A DNA stretch of 36,029 nt from positions 1 to 36,029 of the forward strand of contig JANQMR010000006.1 of assembly GCA_028279985.1 (NCBI GenBank). The letters are read 5' to 3'. Below the pieces are notes generated by a model. It ran no database searches, was not told the origin of the DNA, and saw only the letters and a program-made list of their open reading frames with translations. The position numbers and the translations under genes are program-made. Positions 27,180 through 35,980 of this stretch are shown here, in pieces (positions within the stretch are counted from its first letter, which is position 1; each line of letters starts with the position of its first letter). This DNA is from Woeseiaceae bacterium. GTDB taxonomy: Bacteria; Pseudomonadota; Gammaproteobacteria; Steroidobacterales; Woeseiaceae.

Positions 27180-28208
27180 ATGGGTAACTCGGTCGGCAAC
27201 TCGGAGGCCCCGCTTGCCGAGTGGATCGAAGCGAACACCGATCATGGCGGTGTCCGCATAGAATCCATTCTGAGCGGAGGCAACTCCAATCTGACCTTGC
27301 ACATTGCAACCGATGAGGGGCCGCTGGTCCTGCGAACGCCACCGGAGAATGCCATTTCGCCCAAGGCACACCGGGGAATCGAGCGCGAAGCCAGAGTCAT
27401 GCGCGCCCTGCACGGGAAAGTAAAAGTGCCGGAAGTGATTGGATTCTGCGCCGACACCGCGGTCATCGGGCGCCCGTTCCTGCTGGTTTCGATGGTGGAC
27501 GGCGTGTCGATCACCGATACGCTGCCGGCTGCCTATGCATCGGACGAGACCGCCGTCAACCGGCTGGGCGAAGGACTGGTCGACGAGTTGGCCGCCATTC
27601 ACAACGTGGCGTGGCAGAGCGCGGGGCTGGAAGGTTTCGGTAAACCGGACGGGTTTCTCGCGCGCCAGGTCGAGCGATGGCGGGAGATTCGGGCATCGGC
27701 AGGCGGGCGCGACCTGCCGCTGATAGAAGAACTGGGTGCCTGGCTGGCATCGAGGCTGCCTCCCGACCCGGCGCAAACGATAGTCCATGGTGACTACCAT
27801 CTGGATAACACCTTGACTCGCCGAGACCGGCCGGAGCTCGCGGCGGTGATCGACTGGGAGATGGCAACGCTGGGCGATCCCCTGACGGACCTGGGTTTAT
27901 TGCTGATGTTCTGGGGACCGCGATCGATGGAGCCCCCCGGTTTTGCACAGGTGCAGGCAGTCTCGCGGTTACCCGGCGCGGTGACCCGCCGCGACCTCGC
28001 TCGCCGTTGGTCGGAGCGAACCGGGATCGGTCTCGATCACCTGGATTTTTACCTGTGCTTCGCCTTCTGGCGCCTTGCAGCCGTCGTGGAGGGCGCGTTT
28101 CAGCTTTATCAGAAAGGCGAGGTCGACAGCGAATACGCCCGGGGACTGGAGCACGACGTGCCGGCACTGTTGGCCGAAGCCGCGGCGGCGGCGGCGGGAG
28201 AGTGGTGA
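27180..28208 (+). CDS. Phosphotransferase (APH/ACAD10-11 kinase-like)
   Basis: The 342-residue protein has an aminoglycoside-phosphotransferase fold: nucleotide loop region SGGNSNLTLHIA, then GPLVLRTPP with the ATP-binding Lys/Arg, the catalytic loop HGDYHLDN (203-210; Asp 205, Asn 210) and metal motif IDWE (Asp 225). The full pattern resembles the kinase part of ACAD10/11 and LvaA of the levulinate pathway, which phosphorylate the hydroxyl of 4-hydroxyacyl-CoA, and not antibiotic-resistance kinases. ATG 27180 lies 38 bp after the SDR. The acyl-CoA ligase starts two bases after its stop, so the pair is coupled. A second such kinase is at 34883-35947. Confidence 0.86.
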   Translation: MGNSVGNSEAPLAEWIEANTDHGGVRIESILSGGNSNLTLHIATDEGPLVLRTPPENAISPKAHRGIEREARVMRALHGKVKVPEVIGFCADTAVIGRPFLLVSMVDGVSITDTLPAAYASDETAVNRLGEGLVDELAAIHNVAWQSAGLEGFGKPDGFLARQVERWREIRASAGGRDLPLIEELGAWLASRLPPDPAQTIVHGDYHLDNTLTRRDRPELAAVIDWEMATLGDPLTDLGLLLMFWGPRSMEPPGFAQVQAVSRLPGAVTRRDLARRWSERTGIGLDHLDFYLCFAFWRLAAVVEGAFQLYQKGEVDSEYARGLEHDVPALLAEAAAAAAGEW

Positions 28209-28209
28209 G

Positions 28210-29844
28210 ATGAGCACGATGAACGCCACGATGATGCACATGCCGATGACGGTGAAGATGATCATGGATCACGGAGCGGCGGTTTTTCCCGAAAGCCGGG
28301 TCGGAACCTTCGATGGCAAATCCGTGACGTACACATCGTATTCCGATATCGCCGCCAACGCCTGCCGCCTCGCACGAACACTGACGACGCTGGGCGTGGC
28401 GCCGGGCGACCGGGTAGGCACCTTCAGTTGGAACAACAGGGCGCACCTGGAAGCGTACCTGGCCATCCCCTCCATCGGCGCCGTGCTGCACACGGTGAAC
28501 ATCCGGCTGTCAGCCGAGCAGGTGGCCTACGTCGTCAATCACGCCCAGGACAAGGTGTTGGTTCTGGACGCCAGCCTGCTCGAAGTATTTGCACCGGTGC
28601 TGTCGCGGCTCGAGACCGTCCAGCACATCCTGCTCATCGGCGGCGATGTGACAAGCGTGAACCACATTCCTGCCAGCGACTACGCGAGTTCCCTGGCCGG
28701 TGCGGGCGAGGTTTTCGAGTGGCCGCGAATCGAAGAGACCAGCGCCGCCGCGGCCTGTTACACGAGCGGAACGACCGGCAATCCCAAGGGCGTCGTCTAC
28801 AGCCACCGCACGACTTTCGTGCATTCCCTCGCATCCCGTGCAACGGATACCTTCGGCATCAACGAGCGCGATCGGATCCTGTTGTTGCCGCCCATGTTTC
28901 ACGCCAACGCCTGGGGTTTGCCCTACAGCGGCTGGCTGAGCGGCAGCGATTTCATCCTGCCGGGCCCGCACCTGCAAGTCGACGCCATAGAGGCAATGAT
29001 CGGGTCGGAGAGGCCTACCTTTACGGCAATGGTGCCCACGCTCCTGGGCGACCTGCTGCGCGACTCGGGCGACCGCGGCGTCGACATGAGTTGCTTTCGC
29101 TTGCTCGTCTGCGGCGGCTCGGCCGTGCCACCGGTGATGATCGATGCCGCGCGGGAGCGATGGGGTGTGCCGGTGCTGCAGGGCTGGGGCATGACCGAAA
29201 CCAGCCCGCTGTGTTGTTTGTCCCACCCGCCCCGGGAACCGGGCGAGCTAGGGGAGACGCAATGGCGGTCGAAGAGCGGTCGCCCGGTGCCGGGCGTTCA
29301 GGTTCGGGTCGTAGACGAGACAGGCCGGGCATTGCCGCACGACGGGGAAGAAGTCGGCGAATTACAACTCAGAGGGCCTTGGGTTACCGGAGCCTACCAT
29401 GCGGGTGAGGACGCGGACGCCATTACCGATGACGGCTGGTTGCGCACGGGGGATGTGGGTCATATCGATAGCAAACACTATGTCCAGCTAACGGACCGTA
29501 GCAAGGACGTCATCAAATCCGGGGGCGAGTGGATTTCCTCCGTAGACCTTGAAAACGCGTTACTCGAGCACGCCGGTGTCGTCGAGGTCGCCGTCATTGC
29601 GATGCCGGACGAACGATGGCAAGAGAGGCCACTGGCAATCGTGGTGCGGGATGACGAGAAGGTGACTGCCCAGACGCTGCGGAAGTACCTTGCAGGCAAG
29701 GTGGCGGGGTTCTGGATTCCGGAGTACTGGGTTTTCTGCGACGGTATTGCCAAAACGAGCGTCGGCAAGTATGACAAGAAAGTGCTGCGCGCCCAGCGCG
29801 AACAAGGCGTTTTTGACGTACAGTACGAGAAGGGTGGAACGTAG
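28210..29844 (+). CDS. Acyl-CoA ligase (AMP-forming)
   Basis: The 544-residue enzyme activates a carboxylic acid with ATP and CoA through an acyl-adenylate. It has the P-loop-like YTSGTTGNPKGV (from Tyr 184), the substrate segment PMFHANAWGLPYSG, QGWGMTETSP, the hinge DGWLRTGDVGHID...DRSKDVIKSGGEWISS and the C-terminal catalytic Lys in GKYDKKVLR. The pattern is that of medium/long-chain or aromatic acid ligases of the FadD/AlkK group. ATG 28210 begins one base after the phosphotransferase stop. In context it should make the CoA ester of the hydroxy acid freed by the hydrolase downstream. Confidence 0.93.
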   Translation: MSTMNATMMHMPMTVKMIMDHGAAVFPESRVGTFDGKSVTYTSYSDIAANACRLARTLTTLGVAPGDRVGTFSWNNRAHLEAYLAIPSIGAVLHTVNIRLSAEQVAYVVNHAQDKVLVLDASLLEVFAPVLSRLETVQHILLIGGDVTSVNHIPASDYASSLAGAGEVFEWPRIEETSAAAACYTSGTTGNPKGVVYSHRTTFVHSLASRATDTFGINERDRILLLPPMFHANAWGLPYSGWLSGSDFILPGPHLQVDAIEAMIGSERPTFTAMVPTLLGDLLRDSGDRGVDMSCFRLLVCGGSAVPPVMIDAARERWGVPVLQGWGMTETSPLCCLSHPPREPGELGETQWRSKSGRPVPGVQVRVVDETGRALPHDGEEVGELQLRGPWVTGAYHAGEDADAITDDGWLRTGDVGHIDSKHYVQLTDRSKDVIKSGGEWISSVDLENALLEHAGVVEVAVIAMPDERWQERPLAIVVRDDEKVTAQTLRKYLAGKVAGFWIPEYWVFCDGIAKTSVGKYDKKVLRAQREQGVFDVQYEKGGT

Positions 29845-29863
29845 GTGCGGCGGCCTTGGAACA

Positions 29864-29878
29864 CCATTGGAACAATGG
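29864..29878 (+). promoter_or_regulatory. Hairpin/dyad overlapping the TetR ribosome-binding site
   Basis: CCATTG-GAA-CAATGG is a perfect 6-bp inverted repeat. The TTGGAACA element also occurs twice, 11 bp apart (29856-29863 and 29867-29874). The right arm shares two bases with the GGAG (29877-29880) that serves ATG 29888. It could tune translation of the regulator or bind a protein. Confidence 0.4.
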
Positions 29879-29887
29879 AGACGCGAT

Positions 29888-30535
29888 ATGAGTGGTCCGC
29901 GGGAACTGAAAAAAAGCAGTAGAAGAACCCAGGCGGAACGTACCGCACTTTCCGATGAGAGGATGTTCGATGCGGCAATTCAGCTAATCAATGAGCGCGG
30001 CACCGAAAAAACGACATTGAAGGACATTGGCGAACTGGCGGGATACAGCCGGGGCCTGGCCAACTACCGGTTTGGCTCGAAAGAAGGACTGATGCTGCGC
30101 TTGTTCGAAAAATTCGACGGGCGCTGGAGGAATCATCTCAACAGCTATGTTTCGGACAAGACCGGGATTGCGGCGATCAGGGCTGCAGCCAGCGCGCTCA
30201 GGGATTTTCTCAAGCGAGAATCCAGCTACATGCGCGCCATGTACATACTCTGGTACGAGTCCCTGGGCCAGGAGTCGGAGGTTCGTAACCGGCTCGCGCA
30301 TCACCATCGGGTTTATCGAGAGGATGCTACCGACTGGATTCACAAAGGAATCGAAAAGGGAGAAATCGACGAGTCTATTGACGCCGAGCAGTTTGCCGTT
30401 CAGTTCTGCGCATTCATGTTCGGGACGATATACCAGTGGTTGGTGAATGCGGAAGCACTGGATCTGGATGCCTTGTTCGGGGAGTACGAGGTCAATGCCG
30501 AAAAACTGTTGGCTAAACGGGAGGCCGTGCAATGA
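29888..30535 (+). CDS. TetR-family regulator
   Basis: The 215-residue protein has a basic N-terminal tail and a TetR-type helix-turn-helix: ERMFDAAIQLINERGTEKTTLKDIGELAGYSRGLANYRFGSKEGLMLRLF (about 24-73). An all-helical ligand domain follows. The tail and recognition helix are well formed, so it should bind DNA; the ligand is probably a pathway CoA ester, by analogy with other TetR regulators of acyl-CoA catabolism. ATG 29888 has GGAG seven bases upstream. The gene lies inside the operon it probably controls and overlaps the next gene by 4 bp. The dyad at 12226-12252 and 26354-26380 is its likely operator. Confidence 0.92.
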   Translation: MSGPRELKKSSRRTQAERTALSDERMFDAAIQLINERGTEKTTLKDIGELAGYSRGLANYRFGSKEGLMLRLFEKFDGRWRNHLNSYVSDKTGIAAIRAAASALRDFLKRESSYMRAMYILWYESLGQESEVRNRLAHHHRVYREDATDWIHKGIEKGEIDESIDAEQFAVQFCAFMFGTIYQWLVNAEALDLDALFGEYEVNAEKLLAKREAVQ

Positions 30536-31350
30536 GTTACTTGGACCGGGGTAACGACCGGTATGTTTACTACGAGAGCTATGGCTCGGGTGTATCCGCC
30601 CTTGTCTTGATTCACGGTTGGGGGATGAGCTGCCGCACGTGGGATCACGTAGTGCCCACGCTGGTGAGTGCCGGGTATCGGGTCGTATTGCTCGACCACC
30701 GTGGATGCGGCCGGTCCGGCATGGACTTCGAGGACATGAGTATTCCCGCGATTGCAGGCGATGTGGTGGACCTCGTCGATCACCTCGATCTCGAAAGCGT
30801 CGTACTCAACGGCTGGTCCCTGGGTGCCGCGGTGGCCGTCGAAGCGGCCGACCGGCTCGGTGGACGCTGCAGCGGCCTCGTCCTGACTACCGGCGCCACG
30901 CCGGTTTACGTGCAGAAGCCCGATTCCCCGCACGGCGGCACTGCTGAGGACGTGGCGAACACCCTGGCGGCTCTGGCGGCCGATCGGGTCGGCTTTCTCC
31001 GCGGCTTATCGCAGGCGGTCTGCGCCAAGCCCGTCGGGGAGGATGTTGAGAATTGGCTCTGGAGCATCTTCCTGCAATCTTCTCCAGTCGCAGGTTCCAC
31101 ACTCGGAGAGCTCGCCGACCTCGACCAACGGGAGCAACTGAAAAACTTGCCGATGCCGGTGCTGTCTTTCGTTGGCAGTGAGGACGCAATCGTCGCTCCT
31201 CCGATCTGTCGCTGGGTCGGCGACCATCACCCGGAATCGAAAGTCGTCGAATTCGAAGGGGTCGGCCATGCGCCGTTCATCGAGGTGCCGGAAGCTTACC
31301 TCGAAGCCTTGCAGGAATTCCTGCAAGAGAAGCTAGGTACCCGCGGCTGA
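30532..31350 (+). CDS. Alpha/beta hydrolase
   Basis: The 272-residue hydrolase has the oxyanion loop HGWG (28-31), the nucleophile elbow GWSLG (Ser 96), acid Asp 218 in GSEDAIV and His 246 in GHAPF, so a full triad. It carries a cap region between about 120 and 190. The fold fits esterases, lactonases and C-C bond hydrolases of the MhpC/BioH kind. With a Baeyer-Villiger monooxygenase in the same regulon, hydrolysis of the resulting ester or lactone is the natural guess. ATG 30532 overlaps the regulator stop as ATGA; its own stop overlaps the next start by one base. Confidence 0.9.
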   Translation: MSYLDRGNDRYVYYESYGSGVSALVLIHGWGMSCRTWDHVVPTLVSAGYRVVLLDHRGCGRSGMDFEDMSIPAIAGDVVDLVDHLDLESVVLNGWSLGAAVAVEAADRLGGRCSGLVLTTGATPVYVQKPDSPHGGTAEDVANTLAALAADRVGFLRGLSQAVCAKPVGEDVENWLWSIFLQSSPVAGSTLGELADLDQREQLKNLPMPVLSFVGSEDAIVAPPICRWVGDHHPESKVVEFEGVGHAPFIEVPEAYLEALQEFLQEKLGTRG

Positions 31351-32363
31351 TGACCATGAGCAAAGCAGTGAACTTCGGTCTTTGGTACGACTTTCGAAAC
31401 CCCGAACCGTGGCGCCAGGAGTTCGAACGATTCTACACGGAACGCCTGGAGCAGATCAGCGCGGCCGAGGCGCTCGGATTCGATTCCGTCTGGCTGACGG
31501 AACATCATTTCTGCGAAGACGGATACACGCCGTCGCCCCTGGTTCTGGCCGCCGCCATCGGCCGCGGCAGCTCGCGCTTGCGCATAGGCACGAACCTGAT
31601 GCTGCTGCCGCTGCACGACCCGGTTCGGGTGGCGGAAGACAGCGCAACGCTGTCCTTGATTACCGGGGGACGATTCGACCTCGGTGTGGGTATCGGCTAC
31701 CGGCAAGTCGAGTTCGATCAATTCCAGCGCAAGCTATCGCACAGGCCCTCGCTGGTAACGGAAGGGATAGACATCATTCGACGCTGCTGGTCCGGTCAGC
31801 CGGTAAACTTCTCAGGCAAACGATTCTCGGTGGGCGACATCAAGGTTACGCCGGTCCCGACGCACAAGCCCGATATTCTGTTGGGAGGCATGGTGCAACC
31901 GGCGATCGAGCGGGCAGCGCGAATTGCCGACGGCTTCCTCAGTACCGGCGGCATAGGTCTGGATGTTTACGCGAATGCGATCAAAGCCGATGGAAACGGC
32001 GACGGCGAAGGTAAGGTAGTATTGGGTAGCTGGGCGATCATCGCCGAAGACCCCGAGCGTGAAGCGGCGCGAATTGGCGAACACGTGCTTTACCAGATGA
32101 ACGAGTACATCCGATGGGGGGCGTTCGGCCCTCCGGACGAAACGCCGTTGTTCGATAGCGCGAAGAGTGCGATAGAGAACGGGCTTTACGAGTTGTGGGA
32201 TGCTGAAGCCGCCGTAACCAATCTCCGGCAGCTTTTGATCGAGCATCCCATGATCTGCGATATCCACTTCTGGGCACAGTTTCCGGGCGAGTCGGTGGAA
32301 TCCGGCAGCGCACGAATGGCCTATATTGCCGAAAAAGTGTTGCCTCGGCTGCGAGAGACGTAA
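31350..32363 (+). CDS. Luciferase-like (LLM) flavin/F420-dependent oxidoreductase
   Basis: The 337-residue protein has the bacterial-luciferase TIM barrel: AEALGFDSVWLTEHHFCEDGYTPSPLVLAAAIGRGSSRLRIGTNLMLLPLHDPVRVAEDSATL, then SGGRFDLGVGIGY-type ITGGRFDLGVGIGYRQVEF. This superfamily uses either FMNH2 with oxygen or coenzyme F420. Motifs alone do not decide. F420 genes in the same regulon make F420 the favoured cofactor, so it could be an F420-dependent alcohol dehydrogenase or reductase. ATG 31350 shares one base with the preceding stop; a second ATG at 31356 is possible. The stop codon lies in an 11-bp near-tandem duplication. Confidence 0.88.
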   Translation: MTMSKAVNFGLWYDFRNPEPWRQEFERFYTERLEQISAAEALGFDSVWLTEHHFCEDGYTPSPLVLAAAIGRGSSRLRIGTNLMLLPLHDPVRVAEDSATLSLITGGRFDLGVGIGYRQVEFDQFQRKLSHRPSLVTEGIDIIRRCWSGQPVNFSGKRFSVGDIKVTPVPTHKPDILLGGMVQPAIERAARIADGFLSTGGIGLDVYANAIKADGNGDGEGKVVLGSWAIIAEDPEREAARIGEHVLYQMNEYIRWGAFGPPDETPLFDSAKSAIENGLYELWDAEAAVTNLRQLLIEHPMICDIHFWAQFPGESVESGSARMAYIAEKVLPRLRET

Positions 32364-32428
32364 CAGAGACGTAATCGAACGTCATGCCGGATCAACCAAG
32401 TAGCAAAACAACGCCGGAGACAAACTCA

Positions 32429-33667
32429 ATGCAAGCTTACATCATTGATGCGTGCCGAACGCCCCGAAGCATCGGCAAGCTTGGAAAAGGCGCATTGGCA
32501 CACCTGCATCCCCAGCACCTGGGTGCGACGGTTCTCCGTGCCATTGCCGAGCGAAACGACCTGAACACCGCCGACGTCGATGACATCATCTGGGGTACCA
32601 ATATTCAAATAGGTAAACAACGTTCGGACCTGGGCCGGATGGCGGCGCTGGATGCGGACTACGACGTCAAGTCCTCGGGCGTCACGCTCGATCGATTTTG
32701 CGGATCGGGTATTTCGACCGTAAGCATAGCGGCGGCGCAAATCATGTCCGGCATGGAAGACGTGGTGATTGCCGGCGGCACTGAAATGATGAGCTACACC
32801 AATTCCATTGCGGACCCGAATGAGCCGCTGATGCTGGACAGCGGGAACCTGTCCTTACGTGAAAAACACCCGCAGTCCCAGCAGGGCGTTTGCGCCGACG
32901 CAATTGCGACACTCGAGGGTATCGACAGGGCGCCGCTCGATGAGCTGGCGGTCGTTTCGCAGCAGCGCGCCGGGCGCGCGATCGAGGAAGGCCGGTTCGA
33001 TAAATCGCTGGTTCCGGTTTACAACCATGACGGTAGCTTGGCATTGGACAAGGAGGAGTTTCCACGCCCGGGCACGACATTGGAGTCGCTTGCCGGTTTG
33101 AAGACCGTTTTCGAAGCATGGAGTGACATTGCCGTCGATGAAGATGGCGTCACCTACGGTCAGTTGATCCTCCGAAAGTACCCGGAAATCGAGAAAATCA
33201 ATCATGTTCATCACGCCGGGAATTCGTCGGGCGTCGTCGACGGCGCGGCCGCGTTGTTGCTGACTTCGGAGAAGTACGCCGAGAAGAACGGACTCACGCC
33301 GCGGGCGCGCGTCGTCGCGACCGCGAACATGGGAGATTGCCCGACCTTGATGCTGAATGCACCCGTTCCGGCGGCAAAAAAAGTACTGAGCAAAGCCGGG
33401 CTTTCCAGGGACGACATCGACGTTTGGGAAATCAACGAGGCGTTTGCGGTGGTCGCCGAGAAGTTCATTCGCGATCTCGAACTCGACCGGGAAAAAGTGA
33501 ATATCAACGGCGGCGCGATGGCGCTGGGTCATCCGATCGGCGCCACCGGTTCGATACTGATAGGAACCGCGCTGGACGAACTGGAACGCTCGAGAGGCCG
33601 ATACGCACTGATCACCATGTGTGCCGCCGGGGGTATGGCGCCGGCAATGATCATCGAGCGGGTTTGA
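32429..33667 (+). CDS. Thiolase (acetyl-CoA C-acyltransferase)
   Basis: The 412-residue thiolase cleaves a 3-ketoacyl-CoA with CoA at the end of a beta-oxidation round. The nucleophile is Cys 91 in DRFCGSG. NEAFA, GGAMALGHPIGATGS and the second Cys in MCAAGGMAPA complete the active site. ATG 32429 gives the standard opening MQAYIIDACRTP and has GGAG nine bases upstream. ATG 32384 would add 15 unconserved residues. The next gene begins 8 bp after its stop. Confidence 0.93.
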   Translation: MQAYIIDACRTPRSIGKLGKGALAHLHPQHLGATVLRAIAERNDLNTADVDDIIWGTNIQIGKQRSDLGRMAALDADYDVKSSGVTLDRFCGSGISTVSIAAAQIMSGMEDVVIAGGTEMMSYTNSIADPNEPLMLDSGNLSLREKHPQSQQGVCADAIATLEGIDRAPLDELAVVSQQRAGRAIEEGRFDKSLVPVYNHDGSLALDKEEFPRPGTTLESLAGLKTVFEAWSDIAVDEDGVTYGQLILRKYPEIEKINHVHHAGNSSGVVDGAAALLLTSEKYAEKNGLTPRARVVATANMGDCPTLMLNAPVPAAKKVLSKAGLSRDDIDVWEINEAFAVVAEKFIRDLELDREKVNINGGAMALGHPIGATGSILIGTALDELERSRGRYALITMCAAGGMAPAMIIERV

Positions 33668-33674
33668 GGGCTAG

Positions 33675-34850
33675 ATGCGCTGCCAAAACATCGATTTCGA
33701 CGACGTCGATGGAACGGAGGCGAGAGTCCGCGCTTTCATCCGCGAGGTGATCGTTCCGTACGAGTCGGATGCGCGACTCGGGACACACGGCCCGGCCGAC
33801 GATCTCGTCGATGAGATGCGCGGCAAAGCGCGCGATGCGGGGCTTTTGACACCGCAAGTCTCCGAGTCCAACGCGCACATGCCGTGGCGCGACGCGGCGC
33901 GAATTCTGCGGGCCGCCGGCTATTCTCCTCTGGGACCCACGGCGCTCAACGTGGCGGCGCCGGATGAAGGCAATGTGAATATGCTCTCGAAGGTAGCGAC
34001 GTCCGAGCAACAGGCGCGATTTCTCGAGCCGCTCATCGACGGACGCATCCGCTCGGCCTTTCTGATGACCGAGCCGGCCGAAGAGGGCGGTGCAGGCTCG
34101 GACCCTTCCATGCTGCAAACGACGGCGAAACGGGACGGCGACGATTGGGTCATCAATGGCCGCAAGTCTTTCGTTACCGGTGCGGCCGGGGCAAGCGTCG
34201 GAATCATCATGGCCAGGACCGAAAACGCCGCGACGATGTTTCTTACCGATCTGCCCGACGCGGCCGTCAAAATCGAACGTATTCTCGATACCATCGACAG
34301 CAGCATGCCGGGAGGCCATGCCGTCATTACGATCGACCGACTGCGCGTGCCGTCCGCAAACGTCCTGGGCGCCGTCGACGAAGGTTTTCGCTACGCGCAA
34401 GTACGCCTGGCGCCGGCGCGATTGACCCACTGCATGCGCTGGCTCGGCGCCGGCGACCGTGCACAGGACATCGCCGTCGATTACGCTTGCCGGCGCGAGG
34501 CCTTCGGCAAGCGGTTGATCGACCACGAAGGCGTCGGTTTCGCCCTTGCCGACAACAAGATCGACCTGAAGCAATGCGAGTTGCTGATCGATTGGTGCGC
34601 GGGCGTGCTGGATGCCGGCAAGCCCGGAACCACGGAAAGCTCGATGACCAAAGCGACCGTTGCGGAAACGCTGTTCAAAGTCGCCGATCGCAGCGTCCAG
34701 GCGATGGGCGGCACGGGCGTCTCCGCCGATACCGTTGTCGCGTGGATTTTCCGTGAGCTTCGCGCGTTTCGCATTTACGACGGTCCGACTGAAGTTCACA
34801 AATGGTCGCTTGCGAAGAAGATCAAACGCGAGTACCTATCCAGCGCCTAG
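33675..34850 (+). CDS. Acyl-CoA dehydrogenase, second ACAD10/11-like copy
   Basis: The 391-residue FAD enzyme is shorter than the one at 24908-26227 and clearly a distinct paralogue. Conserved parts: FLMTEPAEEGGAGSDPS, GDDWVINGRKSFVTGAAGA, RREAFGKRLIDHEGVGFALAD and the end QAMGGTGVSADTVVAWIFRELRAFRIYDGPTEVHK. As in the first copy, Asp in YDGPTEVHK replaces the classical catalytic Glu. The following gene (32 bp on) is again a phosphotransferase. The pairing dehydrogenase plus kinase is what ACAD10/11 contain as one fused protein. Confidence 0.9.
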   Translation: MRCQNIDFDDVDGTEARVRAFIREVIVPYESDARLGTHGPADDLVDEMRGKARDAGLLTPQVSESNAHMPWRDAARILRAAGYSPLGPTALNVAAPDEGNVNMLSKVATSEQQARFLEPLIDGRIRSAFLMTEPAEEGGAGSDPSMLQTTAKRDGDDWVINGRKSFVTGAAGASVGIIMARTENAATMFLTDLPDAAVKIERILDTIDSSMPGGHAVITIDRLRVPSANVLGAVDEGFRYAQVRLAPARLTHCMRWLGAGDRAQDIAVDYACRREAFGKRLIDHEGVGFALADNKIDLKQCELLIDWCAGVLDAGKPGTTESSMTKATVAETLFKVADRSVQAMGGTGVSADTVVAWIFRELRAFRIYDGPTEVHKWSLAKKIKREYLSSA

Positions 34851-34882
34851 CCGATCGGCGCATTGCGTGCGGGAACTACCGA

Positions 34883-35947
34883 ATGCCGGAAACACAGCAA
34901 AAACCACAAATTTCGGAGGTCGCGGAATCGTTTCGCGTTGACGAAGCGCGTTTGCGCGACTGGCTGGCTGATAAGGTCGACGGCTTCGCCGGGCCTCTCG
35001 CTGTCCGCCAGTTCACACACGGGCAATCGAACCCCACCTATCTCCTGGAAACACCAGGTAAACGATACGTCTTAAGGCGCAAACCGCCCGGCAAGCTGCT
35101 GCGAGGCGCACACGCCGTCGACCGGGAAGCACGGGTGATGGACGCGCTCGGCAAGGCCGGCTTCCCGGTACCGAAGATTTTCGGCCTCTGTACTGACGAC
35201 GACGTGATTGGTACCTGGTTCTACGTCATGGAGATGGTCGACGGCCGCGTGTTCCTCAAGTCCGACCTCTCCGATGTCGCACGCAGTGAACGCCCGAAGT
35301 ACTTCGATGCATTGAACGGAGTGTTAGCCGAGCTGCACAACATCGAGCCTGCCTCCGTTGGTCTGTCTGACTACGGGAAAACGGGCGGCTACGTCGAGCG
35401 CCAGATCGGAATCTGGAGCCGGCAATACCGCCAAGACGAGGAGGCCGGACGCGACCCGCATCTGGACCGCCTTGCGGAATGGTTACCGGCGAATATTCCC
35501 GTGAACGATGAGACCGCGATCGTGCATGGCGATTACCGCATCGATAATGTGATCTTTCACCCGGAGAAGCCGGACATACTGGCGGTGCTCGATTGGGAGC
35601 TGTCGACACTGGGGCATCCGCTCGCGGATTTCACATACCATCTGATGATGTACCGGGTGCCGCACGACATGCGCGCCGGCCTCGCCGGACTCGATCTCGA
35701 TGCCTTGAACCTGCCGGATGAAGCGTCCTACGTCGCTGATTACTGCAGGCGAACCGGGCGTGACGGGATCGCCGATATCGAGTTTTATCTCGCCTTCAAT
35801 TTCTTTCGGTTTGCCGCGATCTGCCATGGCATCAAAGGTCGCCTGATCCGCGGTAATGCGGCGTCTCCGGATGCCGTGAAGCTCGTGGAAACCTTTCCCC
35901 GTTTCGCCGAGATCGGTTGGCAATGTGCAGAGCAAGCCGGCGCCTAG
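34883..35947 (+). CDS. Phosphotransferase, second ACAD10/11-kinase-like copy
   Basis: The 354-residue kinase-fold protein has HGQSNPTYLLETPGKRYVLRRKPPG at the ATP site, catalytic loop HGDYRIDN (215-222) and metal motif LDWELSTLGHPLADF (Asp 237). It keeps the ACAD10/11-type features LLRGAHAVDREARVMDAL and FYVMEMVDGRVF more closely than the first copy. The start is ATG 34883, with GGGA about ten bases upstream. It probably phosphorylates a hydroxyacyl-CoA for the dehydrogenase encoded just before it. It is not expected to confer drug resistance. Confidence 0.89.
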   Translation: MPETQQKPQISEVAESFRVDEARLRDWLADKVDGFAGPLAVRQFTHGQSNPTYLLETPGKRYVLRRKPPGKLLRGAHAVDREARVMDALGKAGFPVPKIFGLCTDDDVIGTWFYVMEMVDGRVFLKSDLSDVARSERPKYFDALNGVLAELHNIEPASVGLSDYGKTGGYVERQIGIWSRQYRQDEEAGRDPHLDRLAEWLPANIPVNDETAIVHGDYRIDNVIFHPEKPDILAVLDWELSTLGHPLADFTYHLMMYRVPHDMRAGLAGLDLDALNLPDEASYVADYCRRTGRDGIADIEFYLAFNFFRFAAICHGIKGRLIRGNAASPDAVKLVETFPRFAEIGWQCAEQAGA

Positions 35948-35980
35948 TTTCGAACAGTCTACAGTAAGGTACCGGGAGCA

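Noticed and set aside
27180..28208. Aminoglycoside resistance kinase
   Set aside because: The APH fold is shared with ACAD10/11-type kinases; the neighbours (acyl-CoA ligase, dehydrogenases, thiolase) and sequence style point to acyl-CoA metabolism.
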